Assembly (NCBI RefSeq): GCF_013087515.1
Contig: NZ_JABFCN010000028.1
Span: 1-64,000 of the forward strand
Length of the DNA stretch: 64,000 bases
Reading direction: 5' to 3'
From: Rhizobium sophorae
GTDB lineage: Bacteria > Pseudomonadota > Alphaproteobacteria > Rhizobiales > Rhizobiaceae
The position numbers and the translations under genes were made by a program. How positions within the stretch are numbered: the stretch's first letter is position 1; each line of letters opens with the position of its first letter. Under the pieces are notes generated by a model that had not been told where the DNA came from, did no database searches, and worked only from the letters and a program-made list of their open reading frames with translations. Of this stretch, positions 42,637 to 51,454 are shown in pieces.

Positions 42637-42821
42637 ACAATTTTTGCAGGCAGCCGGGCGCCTCTGAAGCGCTTGACGTTGCGACAGCAGCGGTCGGCGA
42701 ACGCTCAGACCGGCCGTGCGGAAGCGCTTCTTTTTCTTCCGCAAACATGAACGCGTAGTTCATCTCCAGTTCAATTTGGCGGTCATAAGGTGTGGACGGC
42801 TGGATTGAAATGGAGTTCTCG

Positions 42822-43130
42822 ATGAAGGCACTTTCTATCGCGGCTGCCTTGCTCGCTGGCAGCCTCTCATTCGGCACAGCGCAGGCGATGCCGATTGGGA
42901 CAATCAATGTCCAGAGCAATATCACAACGGTCGACTACGCGTGCGGTCGCGGCTGGCATCTGACGCGCTGGGGCGAATGCCGGCGAAACTGGCGCCGCCC
43001 GCCGCCGGTCGCTTTCTACGGTGGTCCACCCCGCTGGGGCTGGGAGCGGCGTCACCGGGATTGGGATGGCCCGCGCTGGCGCCATGAACGGCGTTGGGAT
43101 CGCGACCGTCGTTGGCGGGATTATGACTAA
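42822..43130 (+). CDS. small exported Arg/Trp-rich protein (GCG_CRPN-like)
   Basis: 102 residues. Signal peptide MKALSIAAALLAGSLSFG ending near AQA. The mature part has one Cys pair in VDYACGRGWHLTRWGECRR, like the GCGPGWH/GxCR motif of rhizobial GCG-type proteins, then a tail very rich in Arg, Trp and Asp (WERRHRDWDGPRWRHERRW). Likely periplasmic; function unknown. A 9-bp hairpin follows the stop. Confidence 0.72.
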   Translation: MKALSIAAALLAGSLSFGTAQAMPIGTINVQSNITTVDYACGRGWHLTRWGECRRNWRRPPPVAFYGGPPRWGWERRHRDWDGPRWRHERRWDRDRRWRDYD

Positions 43131-43156
43131 GGGTCCCGCTTAGTTGTAGATGGACG

Positions 43157-43184
43157 GAGGCCGGGACGATTTTCGCCCGGCCTC
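43157..43184 (+). terminator. terminator of the Arg/Trp-rich gene
   Basis: GAGGCCGGG and CCCGGCCTC pair around 10 bases, followed by TTCT, 26 bp after the stop. Confidence 0.6.
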
Positions 43185-43245
43185 TTCTGGTGAAACAGCT
43201 TCGCCGACGCTGACAGGCAGCGTCCTCCCGATTTGTTCGAGACGA

Positions 43246-43470
43246 TCAAATCCTGCTGACGAGCCAGTTCTTGCCGTCGATTAGTTCTTCGAGCTCGACG
43301 GGATCCTTGACGCCGAATTCGAACCATTCGACGAGTTCTTTCGCCTTCAGCTTGCTCTCGTCTGCCGTAAACTCGATCTCGTAGCGTGCGCACCATCGCC
43401 GAAGGATCGACGTCAGCAGCGTCATGTCATTCCCATCCAGCGGATCTTTCGGCCAGAATATCGTACCCAT
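43246..43470 (-). CDS. small hypothetical protein
   Basis: 74 residues starting MGTIFWPKDPLDGNDMTLLT and ending DGKNWLVSRI. Amphipathic and acidic, with WFEFGVKDPVELEELIDGKN in the C-terminal half; no signal or membrane segment. Composition is protein-like, and small homologous hypotheticals are common in rhizobia, but I cannot name a family. A start four codons earlier is possible. Confidence 0.6.
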   Translation of the reverse strand: MGTIFWPKDPLDGNDMTLLTSILRRWCARYEIEFTADESKLKAKELVEWFEFGVKDPVELEELIDGKNWLVSRI

Positions 43471-43726
43471 CGCACCCCTCAATCACACGATGACGAACGA
43501 CGTTATAATGGAATCAAAGCGGCGCAAGTTTAAAGTGTTTATTTTTCGTTTTCCACCGCGGTGAATGGTTTTCGACAGGGGCGTGCTGTTAATGTCGGGC
43601 GTCTGCGGGAGGACGCGCTCGAGACAACAGCCTGATCGATGTCCCGACGGACGTGCGGGATATCGGTTTGTCGACACCTCGGGGATGTCCTTGCGGCTGC
43701 ACGGGAGGGCGTGCCATGATCACGGT
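43471..43726. other. intergenic region upstream of the second cyclase
   Basis: 256 bp between divergent genes. AT-rich from about 43495 to 43560, where the promoters probably lie. An open frame continues upstream of the cyclase start through this stretch but has no protein-like content. Confidence 0.4.
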
Positions 43727-44833
43727 ATGGATTTGCCATCTCCCCTTGCCTGGCTGGTTGACGAGGCCGGAGCCTCGCCCGGTCCCGAACGGTTTCTGGC
43801 CGAACTCGGGCGCCGGCTGCTGGCCGACGGCCTGCCGCTTTCCGGCGGCACGTTGACGCTTTCGGTGCCTCATCCGATCATTGCGCGGCGCACCTGGTTG
43901 TGGCGGGCCGAGACCGGTGCTGTCATCGAGGCGCTCGCCTTTGCCGCATCCCCGCAGAGCGAGGCCGGGCGCGACTGGCTGACCGCGCTCGGGCCTGTAT
44001 GGGAGGAGCGAAGAGGACCTTCGCAGGATAGTCCCATGCTCGGCTGGGCGGGTACCGACAACGGGGCAGAGGCCGGCGGATTCGCTCCGGCCGAAGCCGA
44101 CCGGCTGCGCGAGGTCGCGCGTTTTGCCGCCGCACCGCTCGCAGCGCTCGCGGCGCGGGAGGCGCGGGCAGCCCTGCTCGAAGCCTATCTCGGCCGGCGT
44201 AGTGCCGCCCGGGTGCAAGCCGGCGAGCTTGCTCGCGGCACCGGCGAGACCATACGTGCCGCTCTTCTCTGCGCCGATCTGCGTGATTTCACCGCGCTTT
44301 CGGAGGTGACGGAGCCGCACGCGATGATCGCGACGCTGGACGCATGGTTCGACCGCGTGGCAGGCGCGGTGCACGCCTTTGGCGGCGAGGTGCTGAAATT
44401 CATCGGCGACGGCGTGCTGGCGATCTTTCCGGTCATGGACACTTCCGACGACGCGGGAACGGTGGGCCACGGAGACCGGGAAGCCTGCGAGGCAGCCCTC
44501 AGGGCGGTTGCTGCCAGCCGTGCCGGCATGGCCCATCTCGACCAGATGCGCCTGGCGCAGGGGCTGGCGCCGCTGCCCTTCGGCGCGGCGCTGCATTTCG
44601 GCGAGATCCTATGGGGCAATATCGGCGCAGCCGACCGGCTGGATTTTACCGCCATTGGCCCCGCCGTCAATCTGGTCAGCCGGCTGGAAGGACTGTGCAA
44701 GCCGCTCGGCCGAAGTGTGCTGATCTCGGGCGCGGTTGCAGCGAATACGGCGACGGCCCTGATGCCGCTCGGAGAGCACAGCTTGCGCGGCATCGCCCAG
44801 CCTTGCGCGGTCTTCACCCTGCCGGAAAATTGA
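43727..44833 (+). CDS. class III adenylate/guanylate cyclase, soluble
   Basis: 368 residues, no membrane segment. The N-terminal 190 residues are a variable sensor-like region (FLAELGRRLLADGLPLSGGT, WLWRAETGAVIE). The cyclase domain follows: metal Asp in LLCADLRDFTALSE, Lys and Asp of LKFIGDGVLAIFP, then FTAIGPAVNLVSRLEG with the adenine-type Thr, Asn and Arg. A cyclic AMP product is therefore more likely than GMP. Start chosen at MDLPSPLAWL; upstream in-frame Mets (41 and 45 codons earlier) are weaker. Confidence 0.85.
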   Translation: MDLPSPLAWLVDEAGASPGPERFLAELGRRLLADGLPLSGGTLTLSVPHPIIARRTWLWRAETGAVIEALAFAASPQSEAGRDWLTALGPVWEERRGPSQDSPMLGWAGTDNGAEAGGFAPAEADRLREVARFAAAPLAALAAREARAALLEAYLGRRSAARVQAGELARGTGETIRAALLCADLRDFTALSEVTEPHAMIATLDAWFDRVAGAVHAFGGEVLKFIGDGVLAIFPVMDTSDDAGTVGHGDREACEAALRAVAASRAGMAHLDQMRLAQGLAPLPFGAALHFGEILWGNIGAADRLDFTAIGPAVNLVSRLEGLCKPLGRSVLISGAVAANTATALMPLGEHSLRGIAQPCAVFTLPEN

Positions 44834-44882
44834 GCCGCAACGCAGGGTGCTGTGAGCGACCTTCGTTTATGCAAAGAAAGAT

Positions 44883-44902
44883 TTGCAAAGATATCTTTGC
44901 AA
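44883..44902. promoter_or_regulatory. perfect 20-bp palindrome, regulator operator
   Basis: TTGCAAAGATATCTTTGCAA, symmetric over its whole length, 16 bp before the ATG at 44918. A further TGCAAAG half site lies at 44870. Most likely the binding site of the ArsR-type regulator encoded just downstream. Confidence 0.7.
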
Positions 44903-44917
44903 TAGTAGGCTTCCGGT

Positions 44918-45562
44918 ATGAAAAATCCGCGCCCGCAGCCTGCTCAATCAGTCACCGCACCCCGCGCCCTCAGCCGCGTCGTACCCGATCCGACCGCGCT
45001 GAAGGCGCTGACGCATCCTGTCCGGCTGCGCATGCTCGGCATGCTCAGGCTCGATGGACCCGCCACGGCGACGCAACTGGCAGTGCGGCTGGGCTTAAAC
45101 AGCGGCGCGACCAGCTATCACCTGCGCCAGCTTGCCCAATACGGCTTCATCGAGGAAGCGCCGCATGCTTCGCGGCGCGACCGCTGGTGGCGCGCCAGTC
45201 ACGAGCTCACCTCGGTGCCGGCAAGCGAGGCCGAGGGTGAAGCGCTCTATCTCGACCTCGCCTTCAACCAGGCGATACTCTCCCTGCAGGTCGGCCAGAT
45301 GCAGCAGGCGCTGGAGGAATATGCCGAGCTGCCGGCGGAGTGGCGCAAGGCGAGTACGGCCAGCGACATCATCATCCCGATGACGGCGGAACAGGCCGAA
45401 GCCCTGACCAGGCGGCTGACCGATCTCATTCTCGAAGCAATGCGGGTGGCTCCGCCTTTGGGCGAGCTAGCGCCCCCGGGTATGGTTCCCTTCACGGTCA
45501 TGCTGCACGCTTTTCCCTATCCGGGGCGACTCCCGCACCGCGAAGGGGATGGCGAGCCATGA
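44918..45562 (+). CDS. ArsR-like helix-turn-helix regulator
   Basis: 214 residues. Winged helix of the ArsR/HTH_20 type: LKALTHPVRLRMLGMLRLDG, ATATQLAVRLGLNSGATSYH and LRQLAQYGFIEEAPH. No Cys metal site is seen in the helix, so it is not a metal sensor of the classical kind. The C-terminal half probably dimerises or binds a ligand. It is coupled to an MFS exporter by ATGA overlap, which suggests control of that pump. Confidence 0.85.
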   Translation: MKNPRPQPAQSVTAPRALSRVVPDPTALKALTHPVRLRMLGMLRLDGPATATQLAVRLGLNSGATSYHLRQLAQYGFIEEAPHASRRDRWWRASHELTSVPASEAEGEALYLDLAFNQAILSLQVGQMQQALEEYAELPAEWRKASTASDIIIPMTAEQAEALTRRLTDLILEAMRVAPPLGELAPPGMVPFTVMLHAFPYPGRLPHREGDGEP

Positions 45563-46809
45563 GAAGGGGTGGGCCATTTCTGGCGCTTGCTGCGGCCGAG
45601 ACGCTTTCACTTTCCGGCACGCGGCTATCGACCATCGCCATTCCCTGGCTGGTGTTGAGTACGACGGGCAGCCCGGTTCTGACCGGGCTGACGGCGATGA
45701 TGGAGATGCTGCCCTATGTCGCCGCCAAGGCGCTCAGCGGCCCGCTGATCGACCGCGTCGGCCCGAGGCGTATCGCTATCGTCTGCGACATCGCCTCGGT
45801 GGCCGTGGTCATGCTGGTGCCGATGCTTGACTGGCTCGGACTGCTGACGACGCCGCTGCTACTGCCGATCGTCTTTGTGATGGGCGTGCTGCGTGGCCCT
45901 TCCGATGCCGCCAAGCAGGCGATGGTTCCCGATATCGCCGCGCTGGCGGCCATGCCGCTCGAGCGGGTCACCGGCGTCGTCGGCGCCATCGAACGGCTGG
46001 CCTCGACGGCGGGTGCTGCGGGCGCCGGCGCGCTGATCGGCCTGATCGGCCCGGGCCAGGCGCTCGTCGTCAATGCCATTACCTTTGCCGCCGCGGCGCT
46101 GATCGTTGGCGTGGGCATACCTCGGCTCAGGAGTATGCCTGAGCCGCGCAGCACTCCCGAGGCCCAGCCGGACGAGATATCCTCCTATCTCGGCGATCTC
46201 AGGGAAGGCTGGCGCTTTCTACGTGGTGATACGGTGCTCGTCAGCATCGTCGTCATGGTGGCGATCACCAACCTGCTGGACCAGGCCTATGGGGCGGTGC
46301 TGCTGCCAGTCTGGACGCAGAGTTCGGGCCATGGCCCGGAACTGCTGGGGACGATGTTTGCGACCTTCACCGGCGCCTCGATCGTAGGTGCTGCGATTGC
46401 CGCTGCGATCGGCGAACGGATGCCGCGGCTGATGGTCTTTACCGTGGCCTTCCTGCTGACCGGATTTCCGCGCTTTTTCATTCTTGCGCTGGATGCGCCG
46501 CTTGCCCTCATTTTCCTCACCCTGGCAATCGCAGGATTTGCCTCGGGCTTCCTCAATCCGATCCTGTCGGCGGTGATCTTCGAGCGCATCCCCAAGCCGC
46601 TGACCGGCCGCGTCACTGCGATGAACGCCGCCCTCTGCTTTGCCCTCATCCCCTTCGGCGGCCTCGTCGGCGGCGCGTTGATCAGCACGATCGGCCTAGC
46701 CACGGCGCTCTCGCTCACCGGGCTCGCCTATCTCGCCGCAACGCTCTTTCCCCTGGCGCTGAAAAGCTTCCGTGGCTTCGACAAGGCGGTCGCCGATGCC
46801 GGCGCATGA
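45559..46809 (+). CDS. MFS transporter (MFS_3/EntS-like)
   Basis: 416 residues and about twelve hydrophobic segments. Family hallmarks: STIAIPWLVLSTTGSPVLTG, LSGPLIDRVGPRRIAIVCD (motif A, DRVGPRR) and AIERLASTAGAAGAGALIG. It is probably a drug or siderophore exporter of the inner membrane. The ATG at 45559 overlaps the regulator stop by 4 bp; a longer frame only reads through the regulator gene. Substrate unknown. Confidence 0.87.
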   Translation: MRRGGPFLALAAAETLSLSGTRLSTIAIPWLVLSTTGSPVLTGLTAMMEMLPYVAAKALSGPLIDRVGPRRIAIVCDIASVAVVMLVPMLDWLGLLTTPLLLPIVFVMGVLRGPSDAAKQAMVPDIAALAAMPLERVTGVVGAIERLASTAGAAGAGALIGLIGPGQALVVNAITFAAAALIVGVGIPRLRSMPEPRSTPEAQPDEISSYLGDLREGWRFLRGDTVLVSIVVMVAITNLLDQAYGAVLLPVWTQSSGHGPELLGTMFATFTGASIVGAAIAAAIGERMPRLMVFTVAFLLTGFPRFFILALDAPLALIFLTLAIAGFASGFLNPILSAVIFERIPKPLTGRVTAMNAALCFALIPFGGLVGGALISTIGLATALSLTGLAYLAATLFPLALKSFRGFDKAVADAGA

Positions 46810-46830
46810 AAGCGTGCGCCTGCTGTTCCA

Positions 46831-46940
46831 GAGCATGATGCCGAAAAGTGTGAGCGGTTTTCGGACGACATCATGCTCTAACCATATAATTTAGAACAGG
46901 ATTCAGACTTTGGGCCGACCGGCCTAAAATCATCCTGTTC
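46831..46940 (-). repeat. RIME-like intergenic repeat, copy C
   Basis: 110 bp, inverted relative to the copies at 22609 and 36416. Its edge touches the stop codon (46940-46942) of the LysR gene, so the repeat fills the convergent gap. Confidence 0.85.
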
Positions 46941-47863
46941 TAGCGTCGCGGCCGCGTGCCTTGCCCCTGGCGCCCAAGCTCCTCGACCATCAGATCGATG
47001 AAGCGGCGGACACGTGGTTCCAGCAAGCGTTTGTCGGGATAAAGCGTGACGATCTTGGCGTCATCGGTTTCGAGGTCGGGCAAGATCTGCCGCAGGCGAC
47101 CGGCGGCGAGGTCGTCGGCGACGAGAAAGTCGGGAAGCAGCGCGATGCCCAGCCCCGCCAGGGCGGCGTCGCGGATCGCCTCTCCGCTGTCGAGCCTCAG
47201 GCGGCTGCGGCCGTGCGCCTTGATCCAGGAACCGCCTTCCTGGCGAAAGCGCCAGCCCTGCCTTTGATTGCGGCCGGCGAAGATCAGGCAGTCGTGGACC
47301 GGGAGATCGTCGATGTCGCGCGGCTCGCCGCGCTCGGCAAGGTAGGACGGCGAGGCGCAGAGCCGCGCCTTATAGGTAGCGATCACGCGTGAGACCAGGC
47401 GGGTGTCCGCCGCCGTCGCGCCGATCCGGATCGCCAGATCGAAGCCTTCCTCGACAATGTCGGCCACGCGATCGGTGAAGCTCACTTCGACCTGGATGTC
47501 GGGCCAGACCCGAAGATATTTTTCAAGCAAAGGCAGCACGACGAGCCGCCCGAAGGCATCGGGAACGGTAAGCCGGAGAACGCCTCGTGGCGTGCTGTTC
47601 TGCCCCGCGACGCTCGCCTCCGCCTCGTCGACCGATGCCAGAATCTGCAGCCCGCGTTCGTAGAACATCCGGCCTTCGTCGGTCAGGCTCAACGTCCTCG
47701 TCGTGCGGTTGAGCAAGCGCGCGCCGAGCCGGTCTTCAAGGCGGATGACGGCCTTTCCTGCCGCCGAACGGGACAGGCCCATGGCTTGGCCGCCGGCGAT
47801 AAAGCTTCCGGTATCGACGACGGCCATGAAGATCAGAATATCGTTCAGGTTCGTACGCGGCAT
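46940..47863 (-). CDS. LysR-family transcriptional regulator
   Basis: 307 residues. DNA-binding part LNDILIFMAVVDTGSFIAGG and GLSRSAAGKAVIRLEDRLG, then the effector domain from GVLRLTVPDAFGRLVVLPLL. It belongs to the same large subgroup as the LysR at 34584 (DLAIRIGATAADTRLVSRVI). The last codon abuts a RIME-like repeat. No divergent partner gene is next to it, so its target is not evident. Confidence 0.87.
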   Translation of the reverse strand: MPRTNLNDILIFMAVVDTGSFIAGGQAMGLSRSAAGKAVIRLEDRLGARLLNRTTRTLSLTDEGRMFYERGLQILASVDEAEASVAGQNSTPRGVLRLTVPDAFGRLVVLPLLEKYLRVWPDIQVEVSFTDRVADIVEEGFDLAIRIGATAADTRLVSRVIATYKARLCASPSYLAERGEPRDIDDLPVHDCLIFAGRNQRQGWRFRQEGGSWIKAHGRSRLRLDSGEAIRDAALAGLGIALLPDFLVADDLAAGRLRQILPDLETDDAKIVTLYPDKRLLEPRVRRFIDLMVEELGRQGQGTRPRR

Positions 47864-48161
47864 CAGGCAACTCGAGCGGTTCGGCTACAGCCATAAGTCG
47901 GTCAGTCATGGGATCGATTCAAGGTTCCGACCATCAACGTCCGACGCGGCAGTAAGGTCCGACCGCTTCGCTTCTGTATCGATATCCATTCGTCAAACAA
48001 CCTGCTATAGCCGCCATCGCACCGGATCGCCGGTCAACAAGGGTGGCCGGGGGCACGACAAACAGGCAGGAAACGGACATGGCCGCCAATGCCGGCTGGC
48101 GCGCGGCCGGCGTCGACGTCAGACGATCGGGGTTCTGCCGAATAGGCCCTGGAAAGCCGGA
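47864..48161. other. intergenic region between LysR and PhyH genes
   Basis: 298 bp, no supported gene. It contains the promoter of the LysR gene (minus strand) and the 3' flank of the dioxygenase gene. Confidence 0.45.
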
Positions 48162-49085
48162 CTACAGCATATCGCCGAGACTCCAATGGTTGTTCCATCG
48201 GACGTCGATCTCGTCGTCGACATTCTGATATCTTATGTCGGTGGAAAGGCGCAGCCGCCGGCTGCGGTCCTGGTTGGTGGTCGAGGCGTGGATCATGTAG
48301 GGCGAGTGGAGCACCACGTCGCCGGCCTCATAATCGGCGGCGAGCCAGCGGGTGTCGAAGCGCTCCGCCATATCGGGCAGATCCTTCGAGATCCAGCCGC
48401 CTTCCGCCATGTGGCGGTTATAGGCACTGATCCGCTCTTCCGCAGAAAGATCGCCGCTTGCGGCCTGAAACTCGGCCTCCATCCTGACGCCCAGGGCGTG
48501 CGAGCCTTCGAGATAGGCCAGGCCGCCCATCTCGGTGGGGATGTCGCCGATCGGAATCCAGGCCGTCACCAGGCGGCTGGTGCCGCCGCGGAGATAGACG
48601 AGATCATAGTGGGCGGGTGTGGCCGTCGGCGATCCCGGCTGGACGAAACGCATGAGCTTGCGCTTGTGCAGATAGGAGATGCCCTGCAGGAAATCGTCCA
48701 TGAAGCGGGCGAGCGGCGCTTGCGCGCAGAAGCCTTCATAGGCGGCGGAGCGGACGAGCGACATCAGGCGCCTGTCCGCCAGGCTTTTGTCGAAGCCACC
48801 GGCAGACGCTAAGCCCAGCGAAAAATCGCTTCCGAGCTCGACCAACCCGGTTTCGGCGAGGCGTTCGAAGACCCAGCGGCGGAAATCGATCACATCGGCC
48901 CGCGGCAGAAGGCCTTTCAGCCAGACATAACCATCATCCTGATAGCGGCGTCGGATGGCGTCGATGCCGATGCCGGGATCGGTCGGCGCGAGCCAACCGA
49001 TGCGCTCCGCGGGCAAGGTTCTGCCATTTGCGGCAAGAGGAAATTCCATCTTGCGGGATTGTATGACCTCCGCAGCAATTGACAT
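48162..49085 (-). CDS. phytanoyl-CoA dioxygenase (PhyH) family protein
   Basis: 307 residues, Fe(II)/2-oxoglutarate oxygenase of the PhyH type. The iron site is visible: HxD in TPAHYDLVYLRGG and the distal His in VVLHSPYMIHASTTN, with Arg in SRRLRLSTD for 2-oxoglutarate. The N-terminus has YQDDGYVWLKGLLPRADVID, typical of the family. GGAGGAG lies before the ATG at 49085, so starts further upstream were rejected. Substrate unknown; the divergent AraC gene probably regulates it. Confidence 0.87.
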   Translation of the reverse strand: MSIAAEVIQSRKMEFPLAANGRTLPAERIGWLAPTDPGIGIDAIRRRYQDDGYVWLKGLLPRADVIDFRRWVFERLAETGLVELGSDFSLGLASAGGFDKSLADRRLMSLVRSAAYEGFCAQAPLARFMDDFLQGISYLHKRKLMRFVQPGSPTATPAHYDLVYLRGGTSRLVTAWIPIGDIPTEMGGLAYLEGSHALGVRMEAEFQAASGDLSAEERISAYNRHMAEGGWISKDLPDMAERFDTRWLAADYEAGDVVLHSPYMIHASTTNQDRSRRLRLSTDIRYQNVDDEIDVRWNNHWSLGDML

Positions 49086-49182
49086 TTCACTCCTCCGTCG
49101 CTTGAGTTGGCTTGTCATCAATTACCTGATCCGGCATGCCAACCGACATAGAGAAAATTCATAGCTGGACTTTTCGCTCACC

Positions 49183-50034
49183 ATGAGAGATGCCGAGGCC
49201 ATCTATAGAACGCCGCTCGGCGCGGCCGGCGGACTGGCAGTCACCGGCAGCGGCAGGCAGCAGGCCCGCCGTGCGGTGACGGACCGGAAACTACCGAGTT
49301 TCGCCGTCGTGCTGGTGGAGCGCGGGCAGGGCTGGCTGGAAACCGTCGCCACCGGCCGCATGAGCCTGAGCGGACCTGCACTGTTCTGGCTGTTTCCCAA
49401 CCGCGTGCATTCCTATGGCCCCGACGAAGACGGCTGGGACGAGCGCTGGGCGCTTTTCGAAGGGTCGTTCACGCGGGACTTCGTGAGGCTGAGGATCATC
49501 GCGGAGCGACGTCCCCTCGTGGCCCTGCATCATCTCGACGAGGTGGTGCGGCTCTTCGGCAAGCTTCATGCCGATCTGCTTGACGACACCAACCTCGGGC
49601 AGGCGTCGGCGGCATTGATGCTGCATCGCATCGTCATATCAGCCGCCAGACAGGCAAGCGGCGCGGCCGATCGGCGCCGGGAAAGGCGGGACATGGCCGA
49701 CATCGTGGAAACGCTACGGCGGCGGGCGATGCAACCGTTGGACCTCGCAGCCTTTGCCGCCGAACACGGCATGTCTGCGGCCACGCTGCGCAGGCGGTTC
49801 ACGCTCGAAACCGGACTGCCTCCCAAGGCATTTCAGCTTCGGGTGCGCATGGACCATGCCAAACAGCTGTTGGCAACCACCGACGAAAAGATCGAAACGG
49901 TGGCCGCCATGATCGGCCTGGATGACCCGTTTTATTTTTCGCGGGTCTTTCACGAACGCGAGGGCTGCAGTCCCCGCGAATTCCGTGCAAGATATCCGCG
50001 GGTTTGGGGGTCCGGGAACTGGCGTCAACGCTAG
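49183..50034 (+). CDS. AraC-family transcriptional regulator
   Basis: 283 residues. N-terminal cupin-like sensor (LPSFAVVLVERGQGWLETVA, ALFWLFPNRVHSYGPDEDGW), C-terminal double helix-turn-helix (LAAFAAEHGMSAATLRRRFT; IETVAAMIGLDDPFYFSRVF; EREGCSPREFRARYP). Sensor with sugar- or small-acid-type cupin. Divergent from PhyH with 97 bp between, the common layout for a specific activator and its target. Confidence 0.87.
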   Translation: MRDAEAIYRTPLGAAGGLAVTGSGRQQARRAVTDRKLPSFAVVLVERGQGWLETVATGRMSLSGPALFWLFPNRVHSYGPDEDGWDERWALFEGSFTRDFVRLRIIAERRPLVALHHLDEVVRLFGKLHADLLDDTNLGQASAALMLHRIVISAARQASGAADRRRERRDMADIVETLRRRAMQPLDLAAFAAEHGMSAATLRRRFTLETGLPPKAFQLRVRMDHAKQLLATTDEKIETVAAMIGLDDPFYFSRVFHEREGCSPREFRARYPRVWGSGNWRQR

Positions 50035-50041
50035 CCGAGCG

Positions 50042-50182
50042 CCGGGGCAATGTCTTGTCGATGAAGCCGATCTTGTCGCCATCGTCGTTACAGCAGACGA
50101 AATAGGCGCGGTCGCTGTCGCCGGCCGGCGCGAAGATGCTGCGGCAGACCGAGACGCGCGGTCGGCGTATCCCGTGTTCACG
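50042..50182 (-). pseudogene. relic of a luciferase-like monooxygenase
   Basis: On the minus strand a 47-codon stretch reads RPRVSVCRSIFAPAGDSDRA and YFVCCNDDGDKIGFID. The intact gene at 51942-52964 has QPRVSVSRSIFALIDDRDRA and YFGYGNDEGDKIGFID at the matching place. Flanking parts of that enzyme are absent, so this is a fragment, about 2 kb from its relative. Confidence 0.75.
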
Positions 50183-50347
50183 AAGTAATGTATGATGACC
50201 GAGGGTTGGAGACGGTCTTTCATCGCCTAGGCAAAATTTTCGCCGCACCATGAAGTGCAGGCCCGATAGCGGGTGGAAGGTTTCGTTGTCCGATTCGTGA
50301 ACGTCCGGCTTCGCTCAATCGCGGAGGCTCCGGACCGGGAGGGGAAA

Positions 50348-51454
50348 ATGACTTCCAGCGTATCGAATGTCGATCTTGCGCCGTCGAGACCGTCCATTGT
50401 CCATGCCGCGGTTCAACTGGGACTGGTCGCTCTTCTGGTCTATGCCTGTGCCAGGATCATATTGCCATTCATGGGCATTCTGCTTTGGTCGGTGATCCTG
50501 GCGGTCATGCTTCATCCCTTGCATCTGCGCCTGTCCGGCCGGCTCGGCAATCGCTGGTCGGCATTTCTCATCGGGATGTTCGGCGTTGCCGTCGTGCTGG
50601 TGCCCATGTTCGTCGTGGTCACATCGCTCGGATCTTCCATCTATTGGCTTGTTTCCGGCTTGCAGAACCACAGTCTGACAATTCCGCCGCCTCCACCGCG
50701 GCTTGCCGACCTGCCGGTGGTCGGGGCGAAGCTCTCGGAGGGCTGGTCGCTCGCTGTCGCCAACCTACCTTCGGCGCTCCGTCAATACGGCCAGATATTG
50801 AGCAAGCCTGCTGCGTGGCTTGCATCCTTCGCTGGCGGCCTGGCCGCCGGCGGATTTTCCTTCGTTCTCTCCATCGCGATCGCCGCCGTGCTTGTCGCTT
50901 ACGCCAGGGGTGCTGCGGCATTTGCCCTCAGTCTGCTGGAACTCGTCACCAACAGCAAGGCGCGGGGTGCCCGGCTCATCCACCTGACTGCCACAACGAT
51001 CCGGGGCGTGGCGGTCGGCGTGGTCGGCGTGGCGGGGATCCAGTCGGTGCTCGTTGGCATTGGCTTCTTTGCCATTGGTGTTCCGGCGGCCGGCGCTCTG
51101 ACGCTTGTCACGTTTCTCTTGGCAGTCGTGCAGATACCGCCGCTGCTGTTGACGCTGCCCGTCATGGCTTATGTTTTTGCCACGGAAGCGACAACACCGG
51201 CAATCATCTTCGCCATATGGTCCTTGGTCGCCGGGCTGAGCGACAATTTGCTCAAACCATTGATGCTCGGCCGTGGATCGGACGTGCCAATGCCGGTCAT
51301 CCTGGTCGGTGTCATCGGAGGGATGATAGCCGACGGCCTTCTCGGTATATTTGTTGGCCCCGTGCTGCTGGCCGTCGGCTTCGTGCTGTTGATGGAATGG
51401 CTGCATCAGCGCCCGGCCGAGGACGGACCCCAGATCGAAGGTCCGGCCCCATGA
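50348..51454 (+). CDS. AI-2E family (PF01594-type) membrane protein
   Basis: 368 residues with about eight hydrophobic segments: IILPFMGILLWSVILAVML, FLIGMFGVAVVLVPMFVVVT and GLLGIFVGPVLLAVGFVLLM. Family name comes from the TqsA AI-2 exporter; other members are Na+/H+ or solute carriers. A central Pro-rich stretch (TIPPPPPRLADLP) lies after the third helix. The ATG at 50348 has GGAGGGG upstream; an earlier start 25 codons before it was rejected. Overlaps the channel gene by ATGA. Confidence 0.83.
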   Translation: MTSSVSNVDLAPSRPSIVHAAVQLGLVALLVYACARIILPFMGILLWSVILAVMLHPLHLRLSGRLGNRWSAFLIGMFGVAVVLVPMFVVVTSLGSSIYWLVSGLQNHSLTIPPPPPRLADLPVVGAKLSEGWSLAVANLPSALRQYGQILSKPAAWLASFAGGLAAGGFSFVLSIAIAAVLVAYARGAAAFALSLLELVTNSKARGARLIHLTATTIRGVAVGVVGVAGIQSVLVGIGFFAIGVPAAGALTLVTFLLAVVQIPPLLLTLPVMAYVFATEATTPAIIFAIWSLVAGLSDNLLKPLMLGRGSDVPMPVILVGVIGGMIADGLLGIFVGPVLLAVGFVLLMEWLHQRPAEDGPQIEGPAP

